Positions 1 to 8,235 of a stretch of 64,000 nt of DNA are shown in pieces. The DNA comes from [Empedobacter] haloabium (GTDB lineage Bacteria; Pseudomonadota; Gammaproteobacteria; Burkholderiales; Burkholderiaceae_D). The notes under the pieces are model-generated. The model saw only the letters and a program-made list of their open reading frames with translations, did no database searches and was not told where the DNA came from. The stretch lies in the NCBI GenBank assembly GCA_008011715.2, contig CP136508.1, positions 4,216,001-4,280,000 on the forward strand. Reading direction: 5' to 3'. A program made the position numbers and the translations under genes. How positions within the stretch are numbered: position 1 is the first letter of the stretch; every line of letters starts with the position of its first letter.

Positions 1-1510
1 CGATCAGTTCGTCCTGCCGGTCCGGCAGCGCCAGCGAGTTGGCATCGAGGGCCTCGCCCACCCACTGCGTGGCGAACACCAGCACCACGTCCGCGTTCGC
101 CGCCACGCTTGCGGCACGGGCGGGTTCGGTGCCGTCGTCGTACGTCACCGAGCCGGTGCCGGCGCGCGCCTGCATCGCCTTCAGCGGCGAAGACGGGTAG
201 TACATGACGGGACCGGGCCAGGTGGCCGGCAGCAGGCCGGGCACGGCGTTGCCACCGATCGGGTAGACCAGCGACGAGCCGCCGCCGGCCAGCACGCCCC
301 TGTCGGCATGACCGCCGACGATGGCGATCTTCATGCCGGGCCGCAGCGGCAGCAGCCGGTCGGCGTTTTTCAGGAGCACGATGCCCTCTTCCGCATCGGC
401 CTGGGTGACGCGGGCGTGCGCATCGAAATCGATGGCACCGCCTTCCTTGACCGGATGGTCGACGACACCCTTGGCGAACATGGTGCGCAGCACGCGCAGC
501 GCCAGGTCGTCCAGGCGGCGCGCCGGCACATGGCCGTTCTCCACCGCTTCCGCCAGCGCGGCACCGAAGTAGTTGGACTTGTCGAATTCGCCCCCGGACT
601 GCTGGTCCAGGCCCGCGTTGGCGGCCGGCACCGTGCTGTGGGTAGCGCCCCAGTCGGACATCACGTAGCCCTTGAAGCCCCAGTCGCGCTTGAGCACTTC
701 GTCCAGCAGCCAGGGGCTCTCGCAGGCGTATGGCCCGTTGACGCGGTTGTAGGCGCACATGAACGAACCGGCATCGGAGTGCTCCAGCGCGATCTGGAAC
801 GCCAGCAGGTCGGACATGCGGGCGGCAGCCGGATCGATGCGGGCGTCCAGCTGGAAGCGGCCCGTCTCCTGCGCGTTCAGGGCGAAGTGCTTCAGGGTCG
901 CGATGACATGGTTCGACTCGATGCCCTTGACCTGCGCGGCCACCATCAGCCCCGCGTGCAGCGGGTCTTCGCCGGCGTATTCGAAGTTGCGGCCGTTGCG
1001 CGGCTCGCGCAGCAGGTTGACGCCGCCCGCCAGCATCACGTTGAAGCCGGAAGCGCGCGCCTCGGCGCCGATCATGCGCCCGCCCTCGTAGGCCAGCTGG
1101 CGGTTCCACGTGGCGGCCGTCGCGATCCCGGCCGGCAGCGCGGTGCGCTCGCGCGGCGTCGTCGTGTACTGCGTCGCCACGCCGATGCCGGCATCCGTTT
1201 CGAACAGGGCCGGCAGGCCCAGGCGCGCGATGCCGGGAATGTAGCCTGCCGAGAACGGCAGCGCCGCCGCGATCTTCCTGCTCTTGCTGGCCGCGTGGTC
1301 GGCACCGAAGTAGCCGTAGGCCCAGTTCAGCTTTTCCTGTTGCGTCATGGCCTGCAGCGCCAGCGCCGCACGCCGGTCCGGATCGAGTGAACGGTCCAGC
1401 CACGGCCGCTGGGCGGGGGCGCCGCCGGCGTCGGCCACGGCAGCCAGCGCCGGCCAGGCCGCCAGCGCCAGCAGGGCGATGCGCGCCGTCGATTTCAACG
1501 GCGTCCTCAT
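1..1510 (-). CDS. Glycoside hydrolase family 3 beta-glycosidase (3' end cut by window)
   Basis: Probably a periplasmic or secreted beta-glucosidase-type enzyme that removes terminal sugars from oligosaccharides. The 503 codons in the window begin with a basic, hydrophobic signal peptide ([24 protein letters not shown]). They then show GH3 landmarks: LKHFALN near residue 200 and [12 protein letters not shown], whose Asp (about residue 286) is the expected nucleophile. The second GH3 domain starts ([12 protein letters not shown]) but is cut; the family is usually 700 residues or more. The ATG overlaps the stop of the upstream permease gene (ATGA), so the two are probably translated together. 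The linkage could be beta-glucosidic or another beta bond; sequence alone does not tell. The family call is firm. Confidence 0.9.
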   Translation of the reverse strand, partial: MRTPLKSTARIALLALAAWPALAAVADAGGAPAQRPWLDRSLDPDRRAALALQAMTQQEKLNWAYGYFGADHAASKSRKIAAALPFSAGYIPGIARLGLPALFETDAGIGVATQYTTTPRERTALPAGIATAATWNRQLAYEGGRMIGAEARASGFNVMLAGGVNLLREPRNGRNFEYAGEDPLHAGLMVAAQVKGIESNHVIATLKHFALNAQETGRFQLDARIDPAAARMSDLLAFQIALEHSDAGSFMCAYNRVNGPYACESPWLLDEVLKRDWGFKGYVMSDWGATHSTVPAANAGLDQQSGGEFDKSNYFGAALAEAVENGHVPARRLDDLALRVLRTMFAKGVVDHPVKEGGAIDFDAHARVTQADAEEGIVLLKNADRLLPLRPGMKIAIVGGHADRGVLAGGGSSLVYPIGGNAVPGLLPATWPGPVMYYPSSPLKAMQARAGTGSVTYDDGTEPARAASVAANADVVLVFATQWVGEALDANSLALPDRQDELI

Positions 1511-2799
1511 ACCGCCTTGATCTCGTCGATGTACATGCCGGCATAGCGCACGCCGAAGTACAGGATGAACAGGTAGCAGGCGGCCGGCACCAGGAACGAC
1601 AGCTGCAGGCCGATGGCATCGGCCAGGAAGCCCTGCACGAACGGCACGATGGCACCGCCGACGATGGCCATGCACAGGATGCCGGAGCCCTGCCCCGTCT
1701 GCGCGCCCAGCTTGTGCAGCGCCATGCTGAAGATGGTGGGGAACATGATGGAGTTGAACAGGCCGACGGCGATCAGCGCCCACATCGCGAGCGTGCCCTG
1801 CCCGAATACCGCCAGCAGCACCAGCACGATCGTGGCCGTGGCGTTGAACGCCAGCGCCTTGCCCGGGCTGACGTGGCGCATGACGGCGAAACCGACGAAG
1901 CGGCCCACCATGGCGCCACCCCAGTACCAGCTGACGTAGTTGGCGGCGGCCGCGTGCGACAGCCCGGCGATGCGGTCCTCGCCCAGGAAATTGATCAGGA
2001 AGCTGCCGATGCTCACCTCCGCGCCGACGTACAGGAAGATGCCGATGGCGCCCAGCAGCAGATGGCGCTGCTTCAGCACCGAAGTGCGGGCCTGGCCCGG
2101 CAGTTCCGGCAGGCCGTCGTCATGCGTGATCGAGGGCAGGCGCACGACGGCGAACAGCACGGCCAGCAGCAACAGCGCGCCGGCCAGCGCCAGGTAGGGT
2201 CCCTGCACGGCGGCCGCCTCGTTGGCACGGCTGGCGACGGCACCCGGCACCTGCGCCAGGATCAGCATGCCGCCCAGCGCCGGCGCGATCGTCGTGCCGA
2301 GCGAGTTGAAGGCCTGTGTCAGGGTCAGGCGGCTCGACGCCTGGGCCGGCGGCCCCAGTACCGTCACGAACGGGTTGGCTGCCACCTGCAGCACGGTGAT
2401 GCCGGAAGCGAGCACGAAGAACGCGAACAGGAACAGGCCGTAGCCGCTGTTCGCCGCCGGGTAGAACAGCGCGCAGCCGGCGGCGGCGACGACCAGGCCC
2501 GTGACGGCGCCGCGCTTGTAGCCGATGCGGCGGATCAGCATCCCGGCCGGCAGCGAGACGATGAAGTAGGCACCGAAGAAGCAGAACTGCACCAGCATCG
2601 CCTGCACGTAGTTGAGCGTATAGATGCCCTTCAGGTGCGGGATCAGCACGTCGTTCAGGGAGGTCAGCAGGCCCCACATGAAGAACAGGATCGTGATGAC
2701 GATCAGCGGGACCGTATGCGACTGATTTAGAGAAGGCTGCAGGGCGGCACGCGCCGGGGCCGGCGGCTGGTGCAGCCGCGCGGGGGTGGAATGATCCAT
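1507..2799 (-). CDS. MFS sugar permease, FucP/GluP family
   Basis: A 430-residue inner-membrane sugar:H+ symporter of the FucP (fucose) / GluP (glucose-galactose) branch. About twelve hydrophobic segments are visible, beginning with [20 protein letters not shown] and followed by [11 protein letters not shown], a sequence typical of this branch. An in-frame upstream ATG at 2877 would add 26 residues. I chose 2799 because an AAGGAG ribosome binding site lies six bases before it and the extension is rich in charged and polar residues without a membrane segment. It is the first gene of a leftward pair with the GH3 glycosidase. It is transcribed from the left arm of the symmetric promoter at 2848-2922, so it is probably controlled by the divergent LacI regulator. 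Confidence 0.9.
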   Translation of the reverse strand: MDHSTPARLHQPPAPARAALQPSLNQSHTVPLIVITILFFMWGLLTSLNDVLIPHLKGIYTLNYVQAMLVQFCFFGAYFIVSLPAGMLIRRIGYKRGAVTGLVVAAAGCALFYPAANSGYGLFLFAFFVLASGITVLQVAANPFVTVLGPPAQASSRLTLTQAFNSLGTTIAPALGGMLILAQVPGAVASRANEAAAVQGPYLALAGALLLLAVLFAVVRLPSITHDDGLPELPGQARTSVLKQRHLLLGAIGIFLYVGAEVSIGSFLINFLGEDRIAGLSHAAAANYVSWYWGGAMVGRFVGFAVMRHVSPGKALAFNATATIVLVLLAVFGQGTLAMWALIAVGLFNSIMFPTIFSMALHKLGAQTGQGSGILCMAIVGGAIVPFVQGFLADAIGLQLSFLVPAACYLFILYFGVRYAGMYIDEIKAV

Positions 2800-2847
2800 G
2801 TTCGTCTCCTTGGTGGTCCGCGGGAATGCGGACCTTGTTGTGCGACG

Positions 2848-2877
2848 ATTCTGCATGGGCGCCGCCGGGCGGGTCAA
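2848..2877 (-). promoter_or_regulatory. Leftward promoter for the permease-GH3 pair
   Basis: On the minus strand TTGACC (2872-2877) is followed after 18 bases by CAGAAT (2848-2853). The same two hexamers, with the same spacer, recur in mirror image for the regulator gene at 3025-3054, which supports function. The -10 is weak, so an activator may be needed. Not experimentally shown. Confidence 0.5.
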
Positions 2878-2901
2878 ACCCTGCCGCTTTTTTAGGCGCG
2901 A

Positions 2902-2922
2902 GTTTAGCTTCGTTCACTAAAC
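2902..2922. promoter_or_regulatory. Palindromic operator O1 (GTTTAG-N9-CTAAAC)
   Basis: A 21-bp inverted repeat with arms GTTTAG and CTAAAC separated by nine bases, lying 24 bases upstream of the leftward -35. An identical architecture occurs at 2980-3000. The two centres are 78 bp apart, about seven to eight helical turns. Likely bound by the adjacent LacI-family regulator. Confidence 0.6.
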
Positions 2923-2979
2923 AAGCCGTCACTGGCCGGCGCCCGCCCATGCGGTGCCGCGCGCTGCCTCCCCGCCCAT

Positions 2980-3000
2980 GTTTAGTAAATCGGACTAAAC
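2980..3000. promoter_or_regulatory. Palindromic operator O2 (GTTTAGT-N7-ACTAAAC)
   Basis: A 21-bp inverted repeat with 7-bp arms GTTTAGT and ACTAAAC, lying 24 bases upstream of the rightward -35. It matches O1 in outer arms and length. Probable autoregulatory site of the LacI-family gene that follows. Confidence 0.6.
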
Positions 3001-3024
3001 TTTTCGGGAAACGGCGCCGGGGGT

Positions 3025-3054
3025 TTGACCATGGCGCGGGCGCCATGCCAGACT
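3025..3054 (+). promoter_or_regulatory. Rightward promoter for the LacI-family regulator
   Basis: TTGACC (3025-3030), an 18-base spacer, then CAGACT (3049-3054). This mirrors the leftward promoter base for base in spacing. GCACAA follows at 3060-3065, and GCACAA also follows the leftward -10 at a similar distance, perhaps near the transcription starts. Confidence 0.45.
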
Positions 3055-3131
3055 GTGGGCACAATATTGGCGGCCGCCACGTCGTGGCCGACCATAACAA
3101 GATGCTGTTCGGACAACAACGGAGGAGATCC

Positions 3132-3164
3132 ATGTGCAAGCTTCACGCAGGGGTGCGTCCATGA
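3132..3164 (+). other. Ten-codon leader ORF overlapping the regulator start
   Basis: An ATG at 3132 sits five to six bases after a strong GGAGGAGA site and opens a ten-residue frame (MCKLHAGVRP). Its TGA overlaps the ATG at 3161 of the LacI frame as ATGA. The same ribosome binding site could also serve a GTG at 3134 in the LacI frame. It may couple translation into the regulator or may be chance. Confidence 0.3.
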
Positions 3165-4156
3165 CGGCGGCCAGCGGCGCGGTGACGATCCGCGACATCG
3201 CCCGGGTCGCGGGCGTCTCGGCCGGCACCATCTCGCGCGCCCTGAAGAACGAGCCCGGATTGACGGAGTCGACGCGCCAGATGGTGCTGAACACGGCGCG
3301 CGACCTGGGCTACGATTTCTGCAAGCTGCGCCCGAAGCGGCTGCGCCGCCTGACGTTCCTGCTGCATCGCCAGCACAACACCGCCGCCAGCAGCCCGTTC
3401 TACTCGCCCGTGCTGCATGGCGCGGAGGAAGCCTGCCGCAAGCAGGGCATCGTGCTGTCGTTCATGGCCGTCGGTCCGGCCGACGGGCTGGCCGACCAGC
3501 TGCGCATCCACGCGCCGGACGGCATCGTCTGCGCCGGCTTCTTCGAGCCCGAGCTGCTGACCGCGCTGCGCGGCACGGGCAAGCCGATCGTGTTGATCGA
3601 CATGAAGCTGCGCGGCTACAGCTCCGTCAATCCGGACAATATGATGGGCGGCTACCTGGCCGCGAAACACCTGATCGAACGGGGCCGCGAACGGGTGGGC
3701 CTGATCTGCGGCTCGCTCAGCCACTACAGCATCCGCGAACGCGCGCGCGGCTACCGGCAGGCGCTGTTCGACGCGGGCATCCTGGCCGACCCGCGCCTGG
3801 AGGCGATCATGCCGGACGGCGTGGACCTGGAAACGGGCGCGTGGGAAGCGACGGAAAGCCTGCTCGCGCTGCCGAAGCCGCCGGACGCGCTGTTCTGCTA
3901 CAACGACAGCGCCGCGCTGGTGGCAATGCGCTGCTGCCTGGCCAAGGGCCTGAAGGTGCCGCACGATATTTCCATCGTGGGCTTCGACGACATCTCGACA
4001 GCCGTGCTGGGGCACCGGCCGCTGACGACGCTGCGGATCAACAAGAAGGAGTTGGGAGCGATGGGCGTCGAGCTGCTGCTGAACGGCCGCCATGGCGCGA
4101 TCGAAGAGCAGGTCTCGCCGGTGGAGCTGGTGGTACGCGCCAGCACCGTGTGCTAG
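3134..4156 (+). CDS. LacI-family transcriptional regulator
   Basis: A 340-residue sugar-responsive repressor: N-terminal helix-turn-helix at about residues 18-40 (TIRDIARVAGVSAGTISRAL), hinge, then a periplasmic-binding-protein-like effector domain ending with DISIVGFDDISTAVLGHRPL and the usual C-terminal strand. The start is uncertain. GTG at 3134 is spaced properly from GGAGGAGA, while ATG at 3161 (MTAASGAV) is closer to the family's usual N terminus and overlaps a ten-codon leader. It lies between a permease-glycosidase pair and an isomerase-kinase pair. The two palindromes upstream (2902-2922 and 2980-3000) are the obvious candidate operators. The effector is probably a hexose or disaccharide, which is inference from neighbours. 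Confidence 0.93.
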   Translation: MQASRRGASMTAASGAVTIRDIARVAGVSAGTISRALKNEPGLTESTRQMVLNTARDLGYDFCKLRPKRLRRLTFLLHRQHNTAASSPFYSPVLHGAEEACRKQGIVLSFMAVGPADGLADQLRIHAPDGIVCAGFFEPELLTALRGTGKPIVLIDMKLRGYSSVNPDNMMGGYLAAKHLIERGRERVGLICGSLSHYSIRERARGYRQALFDAGILADPRLEAIMPDGVDLETGAWEATESLLALPKPPDALFCYNDSAALVAMRCCLAKGLKVPHDISIVGFDDISTAVLGHRPLTTLRINKKELGAMGVELLLNGRHGAIEEQVSPVELVVRASTVC

Positions 4157-4312
4157 GAGGCCCGGCACGACGATCACGACTACCGCTTTTCAATGCAGGG
4201 AACTCGATGCGACACGCGACTCGGAAGCGTGCCGCACAGGGACCGCTTACGCCTGGAAGCAGGCCATCACGTGGCGCCTGCCAGCGTCACTCATCTCTCA
4301 AACGGAAAATTC

Positions 4313-5518
4313 ATGTTACCAGATTTCCATGCACGTGAAACCCTGTTGCGGCATATCCGCGACACCCGCAATTTCTACGATCCCCGCTCGGTGGACCCGA
4401 GCGGCGGCTTCTATCACTTCTACAAGGACGACGGCGCCGTCTACGACGCGCACACGCGCCACCTCGTCAGCAGCACGCGCTTCATCTTCAACTACGCGAT
4501 GGCGTGGCGCCAGTTCGGCGAGGAGGCCGACCGCCAGCGCCTGCGCCATGGCCTGGCCTTCCTGCGCGACGTGCACCGCAACAGCGCCACCGGCGGCTAT
4601 GCCTGGGAGCTGCAATGGCGGGACGGCGGCAAGACCGTCACCGACGCGACCAACCACTGCTACGGCCTGGCCTTCGTGCTGCTCGCCTACGCGCACGCGC
4701 TGATGGCGGGCGAGCTCGATGCGCGCGCGCATGTGGCCGAAACGTTCGAACTGATGGAGCGCCATTTCTGGGAGCCGGCGCACGGGCTGTACGCGGACGA
4801 GGCCAGCGCCGACTGGCAGGTCTCGGGCTACCGCGGCCAGAACGCCAACATGCATGCCTGCGAGGCGCTGATCGCCGCGTTCGAAGCAACCGGCGAGACG
4901 CGCTACCTGCACCGCGCCGAGACGCTGGCGCGCAACATCGCGCTGCGCCAGGCCGCGCTGGCGGACGACCTGGTGTGGGAGCACTATCGCGCCGACTGGT
5001 CGGTCGATCCGGACTACAACCGCCACGACAGCAGCAACATCTTCCGCCCCTGGGGCTACCAGCCGGGCCACCTGACCGAATGGGCCAAGCTGCTGCTGAT
5101 CCTGGAGCGCCACCAGGCTCACCTGGCCGGACCGTCCGACTGGCTGCTGCCGCGCGCGATCCACTTCTTCGACGCGGCGCTGGACAAGGCCTGGGACCGC
5201 CAGCACGGCGGCATCCATTACGGCTTCGGGCCGGACGGCAGCATCTGCGACGGCCACAAATACTTCTGGGTGCAGGCCGAAAGCCTGGCCGCCGCCGCGC
5301 TGCTGGGCGCCCGCACCGGCGAGGCGCGCTTCTGGGACTGGTACGACCGGCTGTGGGCCTACAGCTGGGAGCATTTCGTCGACCACCAGCATGGCGCGTG
5401 GTACCGCATCCTCGCCGCCGACAACCGCAAGCTGACCGACGAGAAAAGCCCGGCCGGCAAGGTGGACTATCACACCATGGGCGCCTGCTACGAAGTGCTG
5501 AACGTGCTGGAGGACTGA
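4313..5518 (+). CDS. AGE-family sugar isomerase/epimerase (mannose isomerase-like)
   Basis: A 401-residue cytoplasmic (alpha/alpha)6-barrel enzyme of the N-acylglucosamine 2-epimerase superfamily, which includes mannose isomerase (YihS/ManI type) and cellobiose 2-epimerase. Characteristic stretches are GYRGQNANMHACEAL, the HGGIHYGF loop, KYFWVQAESLAAAAL and VDYHTMGACYEVL, which carry the conserved active-site His, Trp and Glu residues. An ORF start at 4193 would add 40 residues with no family match, so I start at ATG 4313 (MLPDFHAR). The ribosome binding site is weak (GGAAAA). A kinase gene follows after three bases. With a fructokinase-like partner, mannose-to-fructose isomerisation is the likeliest reaction, but cellobiose epimerase cannot be excluded. 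Confidence 0.87.
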   Translation: MLPDFHARETLLRHIRDTRNFYDPRSVDPSGGFYHFYKDDGAVYDAHTRHLVSSTRFIFNYAMAWRQFGEEADRQRLRHGLAFLRDVHRNSATGGYAWELQWRDGGKTVTDATNHCYGLAFVLLAYAHALMAGELDARAHVAETFELMERHFWEPAHGLYADEASADWQVSGYRGQNANMHACEALIAAFEATGETRYLHRAETLARNIALRQAALADDLVWEHYRADWSVDPDYNRHDSSNIFRPWGYQPGHLTEWAKLLLILERHQAHLAGPSDWLLPRAIHFFDAALDKAWDRQHGGIHYGFGPDGSICDGHKYFWVQAESLAAAALLGARTGEARFWDWYDRLWAYSWEHFVDHQHGAWYRILAADNRKLTDEKSPAGKVDYHTMGACYEVLNVLED

Positions 5519-5521
5519 CCG

Positions 5522-6436
5522 ATGGACTACCCGGAATTCGTGGCGGCCGGCGAAGCCCTGACCGACCTGATCGTTGCCGATCCGACGCAGCAGCGCTGGC
5601 TCAGCGTGACGGGCGGCTCGACGTGGAACGTGGCACGCACGATGGCGCGCCTGGGCCTGCCCAGCGCCTTCGCCGGCGCCATCAGCCGCGACGTGTTCGG
5701 CGACGCGCTGTGGCGCGCCACCGAGGCGGCCGGCCTGGATACCCGCTTCACGCAGCGCCTCGACAAGGCCCCGCTGCTGGCGGTCGTGCACCGGCTCGAC
5801 CCGCCCGCCTACTTTTTTGTCGGCGACGACAGCGCCGACCTGCATTTCGACGCGGCCCGGCTGCCGGCCGGCTGGCAGGCGCACTGCCGCTGGCTGCACT
5901 TCGGCGGCATCAGCCTGGCACGCGAGCCGCTAGCCGGCAAGCTGCTCGCGCTGGCGCGCCAGGCGAAGGAGGCCGGCATCGGGATCAGTTATGACCCGAA
6001 CTATCGCCAGCTGATGGACGAGCGCTACGACGCCACGCTGCAGGCGATGACGGCGCTGGCGGACGTGGTCAAGGTGTCGGAGGAAGACCTGGTGGGGCTG
6101 TTCCGCCATGCCGATACGGCGGCCGCGTTCGAACGGCTGCGCAGCTTCAACCCGGCCGCGCGCTACCTGTACACGCGCGGTGCCGAAGGCGCGTCGCTGC
6201 ACATGGGTGACGAGTCCTGGCACATGCCGGCACCCGTGGTGGCGGTGGCGGACACGGTGGGCGCGGGCGACGCCAGCATCGCCGCCTTCGTCCACAGCCT
6301 GCTGCGTGAACCGGGCCGCACGCCGCTGCAGCACCTGCAATGCGCGGTGGCGGCCGGCGCCGCCGCATGCCTGGGCGCCGGGGCTACGCCGCCGACGCTG
6401 GCACAGATCGCGCAGCTGATGGCCGGTAGCGCGTGA
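5522..6436 (+). CDS. PfkB-family carbohydrate kinase, fructokinase-like
   Basis: A 304-residue ribokinase-superfamily kinase that should phosphorylate a hexose with ATP. It has the N-terminal substrate region with TGGSTWNVARTMARLG. The C-terminal PfkB signature DTVGAGDASIAAF puts the catalytic Asp at residue 250. It starts three bases after the stop of the AGE-family isomerase, so the two are co-translated; the product of a mannose isomerase (fructose) would be a natural substrate. A perfect-stem hairpin follows at 6443-6495. A second PfkB kinase of similar size lies at 50350-51312 in another sugar operon, with its catalytic Asp also at residue 250. Exact sugar specificity is not readable from the sequence. 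Confidence 0.88.
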   Translation: MDYPEFVAAGEALTDLIVADPTQQRWLSVTGGSTWNVARTMARLGLPSAFAGAISRDVFGDALWRATEAAGLDTRFTQRLDKAPLLAVVHRLDPPAYFFVGDDSADLHFDAARLPAGWQAHCRWLHFGGISLAREPLAGKLLALARQAKEAGIGISYDPNYRQLMDERYDATLQAMTALADVVKVSEEDLVGLFRHADTAAAFERLRSFNPAARYLYTRGAEGASLHMGDESWHMPAPVVAVADTVGAGDASIAAFVHSLLREPGRTPLQHLQCAVAAGAAACLGAGATPPTLAQIAQLMAGSA

Positions 6437-6442
6437 GGCACC

Positions 6443-6495
6443 GGGGACAGGCTCTCTTGTGCGAGTCCACGACTCGCACAAGAGAGCCTGTCGCC
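6443..6495. repeat. 53-bp hairpin repeat, copy 1 (25-3-25)
   Basis: Two 25-base arms around a 3-base loop (CAC), with one mismatch near the outer end. The inner part of the arm ends GCGAGTC and its partner begins GACTCGC; the outer part carries GACAGGC. It lies just after the stop of the PfkB gene. It shares architecture and motifs with copies at 31516, 52889 and 60231. Confidence 0.8.
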
Positions 6496-6542
6496 TCGGG
6501 TTAACACTTATCATACCGGCATAGCCAACCGCCGGAGCCTCC

Positions 6543-7925
6543 ATGAAACCCATCCTCGCCGCCACCCTCGCCCTGTGCGCGAGCGCCAGCCACGCCGCCC
6601 CCGCCACGACCGATGCCACCCGCCTGTACCAGGCCCACTGCGCGCAGTGCCATGGCGCCAACCTGGAAGGCGCGGCCGGCCCGAGCCTGGTGGACAAGCA
6701 GTGGCTGCACGGCCAGCCGACCCGCGCCAACCTGGTCAAGCTGATCGCCCAGGGCGTGCCGGACAAGGGCATGCCCGCGTGGTCGCAGACGCTGTCGCGC
6801 GCGCAGATCGACCAGCTGGCGGCCTATATCGAGCCTGGCGCGCGCCGGCCGGCCGCTGCGCCAAGCCAGCCAGCACCCGGCAGGGACGCCGCCCTGTCCC
6901 GCCTGACCCTGCCGAAAGGCTTCACGATCGCCGTCTACGCCGAGGGGGTCGAATCGGCCCGCTCGCTGGCCGTGTCGAGCAGCGGCATCGTCTACGTCGG
7001 CTCGCGCAAGGCCGGCAAGGTGTACGCGCTGGTGGACGCCGATCGCGACGGCGTGGCCGACAAGGTGGTGACGATCGCCACAGGCCTGAACAACCCGATC
7101 GGCGTGACCCTGCTGAACGGCGCGCTGTACGTGGCGGAGATCGGCCGCGTGATCCGCTTCGACGACATCGACCGCAGCTACGCCAACAAGCCGGCCTACA
7201 AGGTCGTCAAGGATGACCTGCCGGACGACAAATGGCACGGCGAGAAGGTCATCAAGGCGGGACCGGACGGCAAGCTGTACATCCCGGTCGGCTCGCCCTG
7301 CAATACCTGCGACAAGGAAGACCAGGCTTACTCGAAGATCTGGCGCATGAACCCCGACGGTTCGGGCTGGGAAGCCTACGCCGGCGGCATCCGCAACACG
7401 GTCGGCTTCGCGTTCCATCCGCTGACGAAGGAACTGTGGTTTACCGATAACGGCCCGGACGAGATGGGCGACAACACGCCGTCCTGCGAACTGAACGTGG
7501 CGCCGAAGAAAGGCCTGCATTTCGGCTTCCCTTACTGCCACGGCGGCGTGTTCCCCGATCCCAAGTACGGCAAGGCCGGCAGCTGCGCGGCCTACGTGCC
7601 GCCGGTGGCGAAGCTGGGACCGCACGTGGCGCCGCTGGGCCTGGCCTTCTACACCGGCACGCAGTTCCCGGCGCAGTACCGCAACCAGGTGTTCGTGGCC
7701 GAACACGGCTCCTGGAACCGCACGCAGAAGATCGGCTACAAGGTCGTCCTCGTCACGCTGCACGGCAACCAGGAAGTGACGACGACGGACTTCATCGACG
7801 GTTTCCTGCAGGGCGACGACGTCAGCGGCCGGCCGGTGGACATTGCCGTGCTGGCCGACGGTTCGATGCTGGTCTCGGACGACCATGCGGGCCGCATCTA
7901 CCGCGTCACATATAACGGAAAGTAA
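6543..7925 (+). CDS. Cytochrome c fused to sorbosone/aldose-dehydrogenase-like beta-propeller
   Basis: A 460-residue exported oxidoreductase. A signal peptide (residues 1-19, ending SHAA) precedes a class I cytochrome c domain with the haem motif CAQCH (Cys33, Cys36, His37) and a probable Met ligand in KGMPAW. From about residue 115 a six-bladed propeller of the glucose/sorbosone dehydrogenase family (PQQ-dependent type) follows. Landmarks are GIRNTVGFAFHP, ELWFTDNGPDEMGDN and VFVAEHGSWNR. The protein probably oxidises an aldose or aldehyde in the periplasm and passes electrons to its own haem. It is a single gene on its own transcript, between a hairpin repeat and a chemoreceptor. The substrate is unknown. 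Confidence 0.88.
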   Translation: MKPILAATLALCASASHAAPATTDATRLYQAHCAQCHGANLEGAAGPSLVDKQWLHGQPTRANLVKLIAQGVPDKGMPAWSQTLSRAQIDQLAAYIEPGARRPAAAPSQPAPGRDAALSRLTLPKGFTIAVYAEGVESARSLAVSSSGIVYVGSRKAGKVYALVDADRDGVADKVVTIATGLNNPIGVTLLNGALYVAEIGRVIRFDDIDRSYANKPAYKVVKDDLPDDKWHGEKVIKAGPDGKLYIPVGSPCNTCDKEDQAYSKIWRMNPDGSGWEAYAGGIRNTVGFAFHPLTKELWFTDNGPDEMGDNTPSCELNVAPKKGLHFGFPYCHGGVFPDPKYGKAGSCAAYVPPVAKLGPHVAPLGLAFYTGTQFPAQYRNQVFVAEHGSWNRTQKIGYKVVLVTLHGNQEVTTTDFIDGFLQGDDVSGRPVDIAVLADGSMLVSDDHAGRIYRVTYNGK

Positions 7926-8235
7926 GCTGTCGGTCGATTAACTTACTGATTCTTTATTCAATTTTCCGCACGGTCGCTCGCTTTTCTCGGCACCCACGAG
8001 CGACCGGAAATCACTTTGTTATTGCCTTAAAACAATAGAGCTGTTACTCTAACGGCTGAGCTACGGAACCAGCGGCGGCCCCAATCCCTCGCCCGCCCTG
8101 CTGCCTGCGCCCCTGCCGCGCGGGCGCTTCCAGCGCCATCCGCGCCCGATCCCAGCGCACTCGTTGCGATGCCCTACGCGTCGCCCCCAATCACGCGCCC
8201 GGGCCGCCACGGCCCCGCCCAACCGGAACTTTCGC
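7926..8235. other. 310-base intergenic region with a 10-bp inverted repeat
   Basis: No gene is seen. A perfect inverted repeat CGGTCGCTCG (7971-7980) / CGAGCGACCG (7997-8006) with a 16-base loop may end the preceding transcript or bind a regulator; it has no T-run. A weak sigma-70-like pair TTGCCT and TACTCT with 17-base spacing lies at about 8023-8051, upstream of the chemoreceptor gene. No clear flagellar (sigma-28) promoter was found. Confidence 0.35.

Noticed and set aside
8164..8235. Longer start for the first chemoreceptor
   Set aside because: The extra 24 residues are Arg/Pro/Ala-rich and would put a charged tail before the first membrane segment; ATG 8236 fits the family.
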